From Planctomycetota bacterium (lineage in GTDB: Bacteria; Planctomycetota; Phycisphaerae; Sedimentisphaerales; Anaerobacaceae): DNA of 45,000 bases. The notes below the pieces were generated by a model, which was not told the DNA's origin, ran no database searches, and saw only the letters and a list, made by a program, of their open reading frames with translations. Every line of letters starts with the position of its first letter. Position 1 is the stretch's first letter. A program made the translations under genes and the position numbers. Shown one piece after another: positions 26,623 to 34,459 of this stretch. The stretch lies in assembly GCA_019456145.1 (NCBI GenBank), contig VRUL01000034.1:1-45000 (forward strand), written 5' to 3'.

Positions 26623-26650
26623 TACTTATAGTCCGTGGACACATGATCCG
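26623..26650. promoter_or_regulatory. C-box-like operator of controller gene 1
   Basis: TACTTATAGTCCGTGGACAC followed by ATGATCC, ending 22 nt before the ATG at 26673. It resembles the ACTTATAGTC-type C-boxes bound by controller proteins of type II restriction-modification systems, as I recall them. The matching element on the minus strand before the second controller (29919-29950) has TACTTATAGTATCGTAGACA at nearly the same distance from the start. Confidence 0.6.
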
Positions 26651-26672
26651 CGAGAACGTAAAGTTACTTTCA

Positions 26673-26909
26673 ATGAAAAAGAAGCGTAAATCTAAGCGAG
26701 ATGTTTACCTTAAAAAGGTCGGCCGGACCATTAGAGAAGCTCGAAAAGCGAAAGGAATGTCACAAGAATCCCTTGCATTTGCGTCTGGCTTAGACCGTTC
26801 GTATGTTGGTGGAGTCGAACGTGGAGAACGTAATATAGCGATTTTAAACTTAAAAAGGATTGCAGAAGCGTTGCAAGTTCCTGTTTCTTCACTGTTAAAA
26901 GGCTTGTAG
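26673..26909 (+). CDS. XRE-family controller (C) protein 1
   Basis: 78 aa from ATG 26673. Upstream in-frame starts (TTG 26610, ATG 26619, ATG 26643) would run translation through the C-box-like operator, so the short form, of normal C-protein length, is preferred. The helix-turn-helix is KVGRTIREARKAKGMSQESL followed by AFASGLDRSYVGGVERGERN, then IAILNLKRIAEALQV, the hallmark composition of C proteins of restriction-modification systems. It probably controls its own gene and the methyltransferase, and maybe the ATPase 73 nt downstream, giving the delayed timing typical of such systems. Confidence 0.82.
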   Translation: MKKKRKSKRDVYLKKVGRTIREARKAKGMSQESLAFASGLDRSYVGGVERGERNIAILNLKRIAEALQVPVSSLLKGL

Positions 26910-26982
26910 GTTATGCCTTTGGGTGATTTTCTCGTGAATATTGATATGTAGATAGGAAATATTTATTGTTTAGGAGGCTGAA

Positions 26983-28692
26983 ATGGCTCAGACACAGGAC
27001 ATTAAAGATTTCTTAGTTCTTGACACTGACACCATACGTCAAGGGATTAGAGACATAGATGAAAGCTATAATAATCCATGGGATATTCTGGCAGAACTTT
27101 GTCAGAATTCCATTGATGCAATTAGGAAAGAAAATCCGGATCAGGGCGAGATTTTCATAGAAATAAACTCACAGAAAAAAATAATAAAAATCAAGGATAA
27201 TGGTGATGGTATAGATCCAGGAGAGATGCCAAGGCTCTTAAAACCTTTTGTGACTAACAAAAGAAGGCAAGATAGCTCTATAGGAGAAAAAGGAGTAGGT
27301 TTGACATTCGTTATGTTTTCCTGTGACAGATTCGTAATAAAATCAGGAAATAAAAATGGGTGTAGTCTTGGAGAAATAATTGGTGCAAATAGCTGGAAAA
27401 ATAGTGAGGGAGATAAGACATTACCCTTGAAGCACACATTATTAAATGATTCTTTCCAAGGAACTGAAATCACTATGGAGGAAGTTCGGGAGCACTCTAT
27501 TTTAAATCTCAAGTTTCCTCAATTGAAGTACATTCTTAGGACAAAGACTGCTATAGGAAATACAAAGAGCATCTGGGAAAAAGATATACAAGTTAAGGTA
27601 CACCTAAGTTTCGTTGATCAGAATGGCCAAGAGTTCAACGAATCACTTCCATCGAAATATTGGTTAATCTTTGATGAATTAGACAAGAATTCTAAAATTG
27701 ACTTGGATGAGTTTATTGCTTACTCAACTCATGCAGACCGCACAGATTACGAGAAACGGACTCGTCTTAAAGATAAAATTATTATGAAAAAAGGTGAAAT
27801 AGAGCACCGCGACCAACGTATCATAAGGTATGTTTCTTGCTTTCTGCCTAAGCGTCGGCATTGGGATGACTTGTCAATTGAATCCAGACTTTGTACAAAG
27901 GAGAATATAGATGATGAAGATTGGTTGGATGAGTTCGGCTACTGTAAATTTGAGAGCGGGATTTTCTGTTCCGTAAAGGGCATGCCAACGGGTATCAAGA
28001 TTGATCATCCGTCTACAGGGTACGCTGGATATTGGTCAAACATGTTTATACTCTTTGAAGATTCAAAATTCAAATTTGATATTGGAAGAAAGGCAATACA
28101 TGGGTCTCAAACAAGAATTTATCGTAAGTATGCTAAAGAAATATTCAACGATTATCTTACCTATGTTTCTAAGTATGTTTCTGGAGATATCCAGACTGAA
28201 ACAGATTGGAACAGGGACGACATATTTGCTGAGATAGAGTCCATGGTTAACTTAGAGATTGAAGGTGTAAAATTGCTTAAAACGCCGAAGGATCAAGAAG
28301 CAAGTGTTGCAGCTTTGTTTTTCGAGTGCATTGGTAATGGGAAAGTTAAGGATTTATTACCTCTATGCTCCGGCTATAGGGAAAAGTATGACTTATATGC
28401 ATTGTGGGGTAATCGGAAGCTTGTAATGGAATTTAAGAGTAAACTTAAGAATATTGCACGTGATTTTAATTATGCACAAAAGATGTTCGACGAGATTGAC
28501 TGTGTGGTGTGTTGGAATGTATCAGAAGATGATAAAGAAGCTTTCCGCAATTTTGGTATTGATCTTGAGGAAGTATCTCCCTCGATATTTGCTCATCGAG
28601 AAACTTTCCCAAATGCTACACATAGGCTTGTGTTATCTGGAATCGCGAACCCCCTTTACGTTATTGACCTAAAGAAATTACTGGAGGGTTGA
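26983..28692 (+). CDS. MORC/MutL-like GHKL ATPase fused to PD-(D/E)XK-like nuclease
   Basis: 569 aa; GGAGG lies 6 nt before the ATG. GHKL ATP-binding motifs are in order: N-box ELCQNSIDAI (about 43-52), G1 DNGDGI, G2 GEKGVGLTFVMFSC and GTEITM. A middle region of about 250 residues corresponds to the transducer part. Near the C-terminus KYDLYALWGNRKLVMEFKS gives Asp470 and Glu483-x-Lys485, an arrangement fitting a PD-(D/E)XK nuclease core. Prokaryotic MORC-like ATPases next to methyltransferases and controller genes have been described as parts of restriction-modification systems (Iyer, Abhiman and Aravind). The gene is markedly AT-rich. Its TGA stop is inside the left 25-bp direct repeat. Confidence 0.82.
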   Translation: MAQTQDIKDFLVLDTDTIRQGIRDIDESYNNPWDILAELCQNSIDAIRKENPDQGEIFIEINSQKKIIKIKDNGDGIDPGEMPRLLKPFVTNKRRQDSSIGEKGVGLTFVMFSCDRFVIKSGNKNGCSLGEIIGANSWKNSEGDKTLPLKHTLLNDSFQGTEITMEEVREHSILNLKFPQLKYILRTKTAIGNTKSIWEKDIQVKVHLSFVDQNGQEFNESLPSKYWLIFDELDKNSKIDLDEFIAYSTHADRTDYEKRTRLKDKIIMKKGEIEHRDQRIIRYVSCFLPKRRHWDDLSIESRLCTKENIDDEDWLDEFGYCKFESGIFCSVKGMPTGIKIDHPSTGYAGYWSNMFILFEDSKFKFDIGRKAIHGSQTRIYRKYAKEIFNDYLTYVSKYVSGDIQTETDWNRDDIFAEIESMVNLEIEGVKLLKTPKDQEASVAALFFECIGNGKVKDLLPLCSGYREKYDLYALWGNRKLVMEFKSKLKNIARDFNYAQKMFDEIDCVVCWNVSEDDKEAFRNFGIDLEEVSPSIFAHRETFPNATHRLVLSGIANPLYVIDLKKLLEG

Positions 28693-28713
28693 TGCTTATT
28701 GGTCGACTACCTA
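28689..28713. repeat. 25-bp direct repeat, left copy
   Basis: Begins TTGATGCTTATTGGTCGACT and is identical to 29975-29999. It starts inside the stop codon of the ATPase gene and runs into an imperfect palindrome, CTACCTAAGGATAG (28707-28720), a degenerate form of the operator palindrome. The two copies bracket the PLD nuclease and controller 2 genes. Confidence 0.8.
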
Positions 28714-28796
28714 AGGATAGCAATCTTTTATAAAATGATTGTTTTTCGATGAATGATTTCGACTGGATATGACAATTTAACGTACAGGTATTTGAC

Positions 28797-29618
28797 TTAA
28801 ACGTCCTTCCACAATTTTCTATAGACACCTCCACCAAGGAATTCTACCAATCCTAAATCCCTTAGTTCCTGTAGCTGCTGCCTTATCTTGGCATCTATAT
28901 TGCGATTTTCAGGGTGCAACTCCTGCAGGTGTTGTTTGTTTGCGTATACTTGATCTAATTTGAAGATATTAACGGGGATTTTCGAAACCACATTAAATGT
29001 ATCCAACCGCCAGCCGGACAATGTATTAGCTATGGTTTTAACACCGCCGTCATATAAGTCATCTTCCGGTTCGTAAGGTTCCTTTGGGAATAAATCCTTT
29101 TCGGATTTCTCAAATTTGATTCTTTTCTCTTTTGGGACTTTTGCAAGAATATCTTCTGTCGTAGAAAGAATTTCCTCAGTGACTGTGGATGCTTTTTCTT
29201 CGTCTGAAAAGAGTTGCAGGAATTCGGATTTGAGTCTGCCGGCAATATCTGAATCGTCTATGAGAACACCGCACTCATAGTTGTTTTGCAGCCCACCAAG
29301 AGTCAAGTTCGCCGATGTGATGATAGCGCGCTCCGAGTCGAAAATATATGTTTTCGCGTGCAGTGTTGGATAGTTCCGTACTTTTATCTGGTTTTCGATA
29401 AAATATCTCAGAGCCGATATGTCGGACGATTGTCGATAAAAATTCGTTAGCTTATAACTTGTCAGCAATGATATTTTCGCTTCGGTTGGCTTATTGTCCA
29501 AAATCATTTTTGCCACGTTAGCTTTAATAAAAGGGCTTGCCAGTAGCTGTTCTTTTGATGTTTTAACAAGATCAAGAAATATATCGGTCGATGGATTAGT
29601 TATTATTTGAAGGTTCAT
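28797..29618 (-). CDS. PLD-type restriction nuclease with C-terminal winged helix
   Basis: 273 aa; AGGGG lies 8 nt before the ATG at 29618 (the frame is open further to 29642). The phospholipase D motif is LHAKTYIFDSERAIITSANL with His87-x-Lys89, Asp94 and Asn104: one HxK half-site, as in dimeric BfiI/Nuc-type nucleases. The C-terminal 70 residues (FKLDQVYANKQHLQELHPEN, then IDAKIRQQLQELRDLGLVEFL) match the winged helix seen at the C-terminus of DpnI-like restriction enzymes. The likely product is a metal-independent endonuclease with its own DNA-reading domain. It follows controller 2 by 51 nt in the same direction, the usual C-R order. Confidence 0.8.
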   Translation of the reverse strand: MNLQIITNPSTDIFLDLVKTSKEQLLASPFIKANVAKMILDNKPTEAKISLLTSYKLTNFYRQSSDISALRYFIENQIKVRNYPTLHAKTYIFDSERAIITSANLTLGGLQNNYECGVLIDDSDIAGRLKSEFLQLFSDEEKASTVTEEILSTTEDILAKVPKEKRIKFEKSEKDLFPKEPYEPEDDLYDGGVKTIANTLSGWRLDTFNVVSKIPVNIFKLDQVYANKQHLQELHPENRNIDAKIRQQLQELRDLGLVEFLGGGVYRKLWKDV

Positions 29619-29669
29619 TTTAATTGCCCCTAAAATAATCAATGAAAGAGCAGTTTAGCAGGAATCAAG

Positions 29670-29897
29670 TTACTTATCAATAACGGAAATATCCAGTAAA
29701 ACCTTAATGCTAACGTTTAATGCTTTAGCGATTTTTTCGAGGTTTTTAAGGCCGATGTTCTTTTCTCCTCGTTCGATTTGACCAACATAAGCCCTGTGGA
29801 GTTCAGCTAAAGTAGCTAATTCCTCTTGGGATAGATCGCGTTCCTCACGAATTCTTCGTATGTTAAAGCCAACTTCCTCATTTATATTGCTTTTCAT
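29670..29897 (-). CDS. XRE-family controller (C) protein 2
   Basis: 75 aa. HTH sequence GFNIRRIREERDLSQEELAT then LHRAYVGQIERGEKNIGLKN, followed by LEKIAKALNV: same design as controller 1 (SYVGGVERGERN) but clearly diverged. No purine-rich ribosome site is seen before the ATG at 29897, so the message may have a short leader. It lies just upstream of the PLD nuclease gene and likely times its expression. Its upstream region repeats both operator elements of controller 1. Confidence 0.83.
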   Translation of the reverse strand: MKSNINEEVGFNIRRIREERDLSQEELATLAELHRAYVGQIERGEKNIGLKNLEKIAKALNVSIKVLLDISVIDK

Positions 29898-29918
29898 AAG
29901 TGAGAGTATTGTTGATCA

Positions 29919-29950
29919 GTGGGATTCTCATGTCTACGATACTATAAGTA
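29919..29950. promoter_or_regulatory. C-box-like operator of controller gene 2
   Basis: Minus strand: TACTTATAGTATCGTAGACA followed by ATGAGAATCCC, ending about 22 nt before the start at 29897. TACTTATAGT begins 53 nt upstream of the start here and 50 nt in controller 1. The shared pattern is TACTTATAGT, CGT(A/G)GACA and ATGA. Confidence 0.55.
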
Positions 29951-29974
29951 GCATTTTGTGTGATAATGTATGGA

Positions 29975-30006
29975 TTGATGCTTATTGGTCGACTACCTAT
30001 AGGTAG
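29975..30006. repeat. 25-bp direct repeat, right copy, with palindrome copy 2
   Basis: 29975-29999 is identical to 28689-28713. The overlapping 29993-30006 is a perfect CTACCTATAGGTAG, the same palindrome as at 26522-26535, here 96 nt upstream of controller 2. Confidence 0.78.
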
Positions 30007-30412
30007 CGAAATAAAATTAAAAGTAAAAAAGCAAAACGCAAAATTCGTCGCCCGTCGCTCGTATCTCGCTAAAGAGACAGGCGGGGCCAAAGGGTCGAAA
30101 ATTGCTAACAAAAAAGGGTAGAGGTCGACAAAAGGCGGAAAAAACTTCCTAAACGCTGAAATTTTCCTAAAAGAGACGCCAATTGGCGAACCAGGTCAAA
30201 TAATTCACAGTTTTTCGGTCCCTGCAAGTTCAGTATCAGGAAGAACTTATCAACCGGCCGGCCTCTTGGGCCCAATATAGGTACGGCAATTGCTATTTAT
30301 TTAAACAACGCCCGATCACTGATAAAGTGATTATGCCCACCCGGGCTGAGACCCGAATGATGGGCATTTGCTGGATTTTTGGGAAAAGGATGATAAAAAG
30401 TTTAGTTTCCGC
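30007..30412. other. Gene-free stretch with two tight hairpins
   Basis: No coding frame is convincing. Two adjacent hairpins are seen: ATCACT-GATAA-AGTGAT (30315-30331) and ATGCCCA ... TGGGCAT (30333-30367) with an inner CGGG/CCCG stem. They lie about 50 nt upstream of the sigma-28-like promoter, so would not be in that transcript. They may end a transcript or belong to a small RNA. Confidence 0.4.
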
Positions 30413-30439
30413 TAAAGTTTTGCGTTTTGGCAGCGATAA
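30413..30439 (+). promoter_or_regulatory. Sigma-28 (FliA)-like promoter
   Basis: TAAA (30413-30416), 15 nt, then AGCGATAA (30432-30439), against the flagellar consensus TAAA-N15-GCCGATAA (10 of 12 positions). The ribosome site GGAG (30477-30480) and ATG (30488) follow at suitable distances. Confidence 0.5.
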
Positions 30440-30487
30440 AAGATACAAGAGAACTTATTAGGTGATAAATAGTTATGGAGATCAATT

Positions 30488-31672
30488 ATGCAGATTGATG
30501 GCGTAAATGCAGGGAATGGGCTGGCACTGGGCCTAACAAAAGTGCGTGCGAAAAACCAGGATGATCAGGGCGTGCCGGAGCCAACGAATATAACCGGTGA
30601 AAATACACCGGCCGTCCAGACGACCGACTCAACGACAGAAACCTCCGAGGAGATTCCCGGCGTTATACAAAATTTGATGGACGGACATTACAAAGGCGTC
30701 GCGGATGTGCGCCTTCGTATTAATTTCAATGAGGAAATCGAGGCCATTGAAGCTGCGCAGAGGCAGGCAATCGCTGACGAACAGTTGGCGCTGATATTAG
30801 AATCGATCACCGGCACCGTGGATGATGAACCCCCGCTTGAATCGGCAACTGCTCTGGTAGCAGAAAGCCAGGACCAGACCGACGAACCGGCTGTAACGGA
30901 TTTAGTTGGTGTGGCCGAGCTTCAAGTGGCACTCGCTGATGATTTCAACGCTATCACGGAAAGTTATGCTGGTACTTCGACGTCATCAGATCAGTTGGCC
31001 GAGGATTTGTGGTCGGCATTTAATGATTTTGTAGGTTCAATGTTGGAATTGTATCCGCCGCCCGAGGAAGAGGCTCCAACGGAAGATCCAGAGCCTGTAC
31101 CTCCGCCGGCGATCCCGTTGGAATCCGAACCGACAATCGCCACTGCGACTCTCCCGGAATACGAATACGTACCTACGACGGCGCTTGAAATGGAACTCAA
31201 AACCGCAACCTACGCCGAATCAGAACCCGTACCTCCGCCGGTACCTCCGCTGGAATCGGAATCGGAACTCTCCACTGCAACTTATGTCGAACCAGAGCCC
31301 GTACCCCCTCCGGCGCCTCCGCTGGAACCGGAGCTCACCACCGCGACTCTCCCGGAATACGAATACGTACCCCCAACGACACTTGAAATGGAACTCAAAA
31401 CTGCGACTTTCATCGAATCAGAACCCGTACCTCCGCCTACGGAACCGGAACCTGAGCCGGAACCTACACCTGATATACAAGACTATCTTGTGGAGTTGGA
31501 AGCTTCCTTTTCCACAGCCATAGACGAGTTGATGGAAACCTTGAGTACGGTCTCCATACTGCCGGATTTATCAGAGCCTAGTGGAGACGGCTCGGCATAC
31601 GAGAAGTTCCTGGCCATCTATAACGAAATGCAAAACGATGGCGGAGCAGGGACGGTGGATGCCATCGGATAG
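30488..31672 (+). CDS. Pro/Glu-rich repeat protein of unknown function
   Basis: 394 aa; GGAG is 7 nt before the ATG. The N-terminal 200 residues are acidic, with LMDGHYKGVADVRLRINFNE then EIEAIEAAQRQAI as a possible helix. Residues about 195-340 are Pro/Glu-rich with (E/S)EPVPPP units, and a 33-residue unit occurs twice (TATLPEYEYVP ... LEMELKTAT). The C-terminal part is again helical (YEKFLAIYNEMQ). No signal peptide or membrane helix is seen. The sigma-28-like promoter suggests, but does not prove, a flagellar or motility link. A terminator follows. Confidence 0.7.
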   Translation: MQIDGVNAGNGLALGLTKVRAKNQDDQGVPEPTNITGENTPAVQTTDSTTETSEEIPGVIQNLMDGHYKGVADVRLRINFNEEIEAIEAAQRQAIADEQLALILESITGTVDDEPPLESATALVAESQDQTDEPAVTDLVGVAELQVALADDFNAITESYAGTSTSSDQLAEDLWSAFNDFVGSMLELYPPPEEEAPTEDPEPVPPPAIPLESEPTIATATLPEYEYVPTTALEMELKTATYAESEPVPPPVPPLESESELSTATYVEPEPVPPPAPPLEPELTTATLPEYEYVPPTTLEMELKTATFIESEPVPPPTEPEPEPEPTPDIQDYLVELEASFSTAIDELMETLSTVSILPDLSEPSGDGSAYEKFLAIYNEMQNDGGAGTVDAIG

Positions 31673-31710
31673 ACCCTGAAAAAAAACGCATAAAGATCAA
31701 CACACAATAG

Positions 31711-31745
31711 CCGGGACGCAGGTAAATTTGCCCCCGGTTTTTTTT
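31711..31745 (+). terminator. Rho-independent terminator
   Basis: CCGGG-AC-GCA, loop GGTAAATT, TGC and CCCGG, followed by eight T (31738-31745). It lies 38 nt after the stop of the Pro/Glu repeat gene; the T-run reaches the TAA of the convergent gene. Confidence 0.75.
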
Positions 31746-33132
31746 ACTTGACCATAACCCTGCTGCTGACCGAGCTGACCTTCTCCGCGAAAGGCAGACG
31801 CTGCGGCACAACATGCACCTGCGTTGTAAACTTATAAGGAACAGCGTCCCGGCTCTCGTAAACCATCTCCACGCAAAAGGCCGTCCAGCCCTTTTCCGGC
31901 TTCGCAACTTTAGCTACATACCTGCCGTTGTCCCGTGGCTCCAGCGGCGCGCTTTTCCATACGCGCCCGATGGTATCAACACGAAAGTCCCGCGTCTTTT
32001 TATTGCTGGCCTGCCACAGATTCACCTCTTTGAGCTTACCGCTTATAGGCTTGACGAGTATCCTGTCACCTTTAACTTTCCACGTAAACTCCGGCATCGG
32101 CGAATTCGCCAGTATGGACTTATGGAACAGCAAAAGGCTGGTCGCGGCGCTGAAATCCAGCCCGTGATCTGTATTGGGGATATATCGCAGGTATTTTCTG
32201 CCCGGCAAATCGTCAAAATAAAACTGAGCAGAATCAGGCAAAAAGAACTGGTCTCCCGTCGAGCTAATCAGAAACTTCGGCATCGTATAGCGGTCCCGAT
32301 ACTCGTACGGGTCTATAAGTTTTCTCATCGCCTCTCCTTTCGCCGTCAGGAGCCTGCCAAATATCTTCATCTCCTCGTAATCATGGATGGCAGGTGCATA
32401 GAATCCATACGCGCTAAAATGGTGTTCCATCGACTCCTTCATATTCAGCACGTCAATAACAGCGGGCGCTATTGCCGTGACGCGCTTATCAACCGCGGCC
32501 GTTAGCCACGTAGTCCAGCCTCGCTTCGACGCTCCGGAAACGACAAACTTTTTCACCTCTACCCCGCCGGCATCAGACGCAAGATACGTCTGCACGGTAT
32601 CCATTGCCCGCACCGCGCTTTTAACCATCGGCAGCAGCAGCGGCCACGTTTCGTCACCCGTTGTCAGGCACTTATCAAACGTATAAGCGATAATCGCATC
32701 TTCATATCGGGGCCGACCGCCGTCGGGAAACGTCAATGGCTGGTTCGGCACCATCCGCAAATCCGCAACGACCGACCCGCTTCCGATTGCGATATTGACC
32801 ATCATCATATCAGCTTTCTTCGGAGCGGCGTTATTGTTACTGCCCCCGTTTATCCAAAGCAATCCAATATCACTTTTGATCTTGTCAGGCTTAATTATCG
32901 TCAGCCAATGCTTCCAAAGCGTACGGTCAACCTCTTTCTTACTACGCCACGACTGCGATGTCATATCAATAACATAAGCCGTATACCCTTTCCCTTCGAT
33001 GGTTTCGGCAAGGTTATACTTGTAGCTCGCATCCGGAGCTTTAACATAGTCATCCAGCGCCGTCGCCAAAACCAGTTGTGGTGCGGCAAAGACCAGCACC
33101 GCTAGCACTAAAAAATAACGGTTTGATTTCAT
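31744..33132 (-). CDS. PhoPQ-activated pathogenicity-related (PqaA-like) hydrolase
   Basis: 462 aa; AAGGAAAGGG lies upstream of the ATG at 33132. The signal peptide ends near LVLATALDDYV. The sequence follows the PhoPQ_related family: LDDYVKAPDASYKYNL, WKHWLTIIKPDKIKSDIGLL and the nucleophile elbow VSGASKRGWTTWL within an alpha/beta-hydrolase fold; NTDHGLD probably provides the catalytic His. A C-terminal beta domain follows (PISGKLKEVNLWQASN). In planctomycetes these are often secreted hydrolases of unknown substrate; the pathogenicity name comes from Salmonella and implies nothing here. Confidence 0.85.
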   Translation of the reverse strand: MKSNRYFLVLAVLVFAAPQLVLATALDDYVKAPDASYKYNLAETIEGKGYTAYVIDMTSQSWRSKKEVDRTLWKHWLTIIKPDKIKSDIGLLWINGGSNNNAAPKKADMMMVNIAIGSGSVVADLRMVPNQPLTFPDGGRPRYEDAIIAYTFDKCLTTGDETWPLLLPMVKSAVRAMDTVQTYLASDAGGVEVKKFVVSGASKRGWTTWLTAAVDKRVTAIAPAVIDVLNMKESMEHHFSAYGFYAPAIHDYEEMKIFGRLLTAKGEAMRKLIDPYEYRDRYTMPKFLISSTGDQFFLPDSAQFYFDDLPGRKYLRYIPNTDHGLDFSAATSLLLFHKSILANSPMPEFTWKVKGDRILVKPISGKLKEVNLWQASNKKTRDFRVDTIGRVWKSAPLEPRDNGRYVAKVAKPEKGWTAFCVEMVYESRDAVPYKFTTQVHVVPQRLPFAEKVSSVSSRVMVK

Positions 33133-33231
33133 AGATTACCCTTTCCTTGAATCCTGCGACAATAGAATCCTACCGGATATCGCAGCAAAAAGCAAGACCG
33201 AACAAACCGGCAAAAAATTCCTCGGCCATAC

Positions 33232-34296
33232 TTACTGAATTTGATATGTTTTCGGTGCTCCGTCAGGCCCAATTGAGACTGTGAAGATGTCCTTTTCAGG
33301 ATAGACACTGGCCTTGATATATTGACCTTGATCGGCGTTATCTTTTGGATTCGCGATGAATTCTCCGCCCGTGTTCCCCTTGTCCCCGTATTGAGTATTA
33401 TAATGAATCTGATAAATCGCTTTCACCGACGGCAGCCCCTTTAGAACCCCGAACGTCCTCGGCTGGACCCCTTTTCTCGGTCCGTTCATCGCAACGCATA
33501 CCGTCGGACTAAGCGCCGCCAGCAGCAAAGGATTATTACTTCGGTCAAGCCCGTGATGTGTAACCTGGTAAAGGTCAACCTTGCCGATACGGTTGACCGA
33601 ATGAGCCAGGTGATGCTCAACGTTCAGCGTAATATCACCGCCGGCAAAAAACTTGAACTTGCCGTAGGTCAAAACCAACGCGATGCTCCCTGCATTGTTC
33701 GAAGTGTCCGCTCTGTCCATCTCGAATCCTTCGACCGCCGCATCGACGTCCCCATCAAAGCCCTCAACTCGTTTTTGAGACGCCACACAATGGATCCTGA
33801 CAGCCCCCCTCTTTCCTTTCGTCACATTCTTCAACGGAATATCTTCACCTGCGCTCAGCAGTTTAGTCTTTCCTCCTGTGGCCTCCTCGTACAGCGGATT
33901 GAGCTGTTGGAACCTCTGGCGCTTACTGATATCTTTCGCCGGCGTGTCGTTGTCGATAAAGCGTTTGATTGGAATCCGTTTGGACAGCTCTAATATACCT
34001 CCGTAGTGGTCAACATCGAAATGCGTAGTGACCAGATAGTCGATTTTCGCGAGCCCCGCATCCTTGCACGCCTGATGTATCCTGTCGGCATCGCGGTGTT
34101 TCGGCTCCAGCGAACCTGTGTCGATAAGGACCGACTCGCCCGCCGGTGTCACTATCAGAGTCGATGCGCCCCCAACCATATCCAGAAAATAAATATCCAG
34201 TTTCCCGCCCTCTCCTGCCCCTTGATTCCCTGAGCCGGAACAACCGCTCACCGCTAATACTACCCCAATTCCCAGAAGTGCAAAAATGCGTTTCAT
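33232..34296 (-). CDS. Metallo-beta-lactamase-fold lipoprotein (ComEC C-terminal-like)
   Basis: 354 aa; AAAGGAG 7 nt upstream of the ATG at 34296. Lipobox LAVSGC. The metal site motif TTHFDVDHYGG corresponds to the HxHxDH signature with the first His kept and FDVDH for the second half; GGDITLNVEHHL and VTHHGLDRSNN carry later ligands. The layout resembles the C-terminal hydrolase domain of ComEC/Rec2 found as stand-alone secreted proteins. It may act on phosphodiesters or nucleic acid outside the cell; the substrate is not known. Confidence 0.82.
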   Translation of the reverse strand: MKRIFALLGIGVVLAVSGCSGSGNQGAGEGGKLDIYFLDMVGGASTLIVTPAGESVLIDTGSLEPKHRDADRIHQACKDAGLAKIDYLVTTHFDVDHYGGILELSKRIPIKRFIDNDTPAKDISKRQRFQQLNPLYEEATGGKTKLLSAGEDIPLKNVTKGKRGAVRIHCVASQKRVEGFDGDVDAAVEGFEMDRADTSNNAGSIALVLTYGKFKFFAGGDITLNVEHHLAHSVNRIGKVDLYQVTHHGLDRSNNPLLLAALSPTVCVAMNGPRKGVQPRTFGVLKGLPSVKAIYQIHYNTQYGDKGNTGGEFIANPKDNADQGQYIKASVYPEKDIFTVSIGPDGAPKTYQIQ

Positions 34297-34459
34297 ACCA
34301 TTGCTCCTTTAAAACAATACTGTCCCTGTTAGCTCCCCTACTGTGAGAATCCTACCAGAGTTATTACCTTCCGGGCAACAGAAAAATCAGCTTGCCTTCC
34401 AACGTATCTGTGACAATAATATTGCAAACAATCGCTCATTTGATAAGGAGCCCGGCAAT

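Noticed and set aside
26610..26672. Longer N-terminus for controller 1 from a TTG or upstream ATG
   Set aside because: It would translate the C-box-like operator and exceed the normal length of such proteins.
30315..30367. Hairpins as a riboswitch for the gene at 30488
   Set aside because: They lie upstream of the likely promoter and match no riboswitch class I know.
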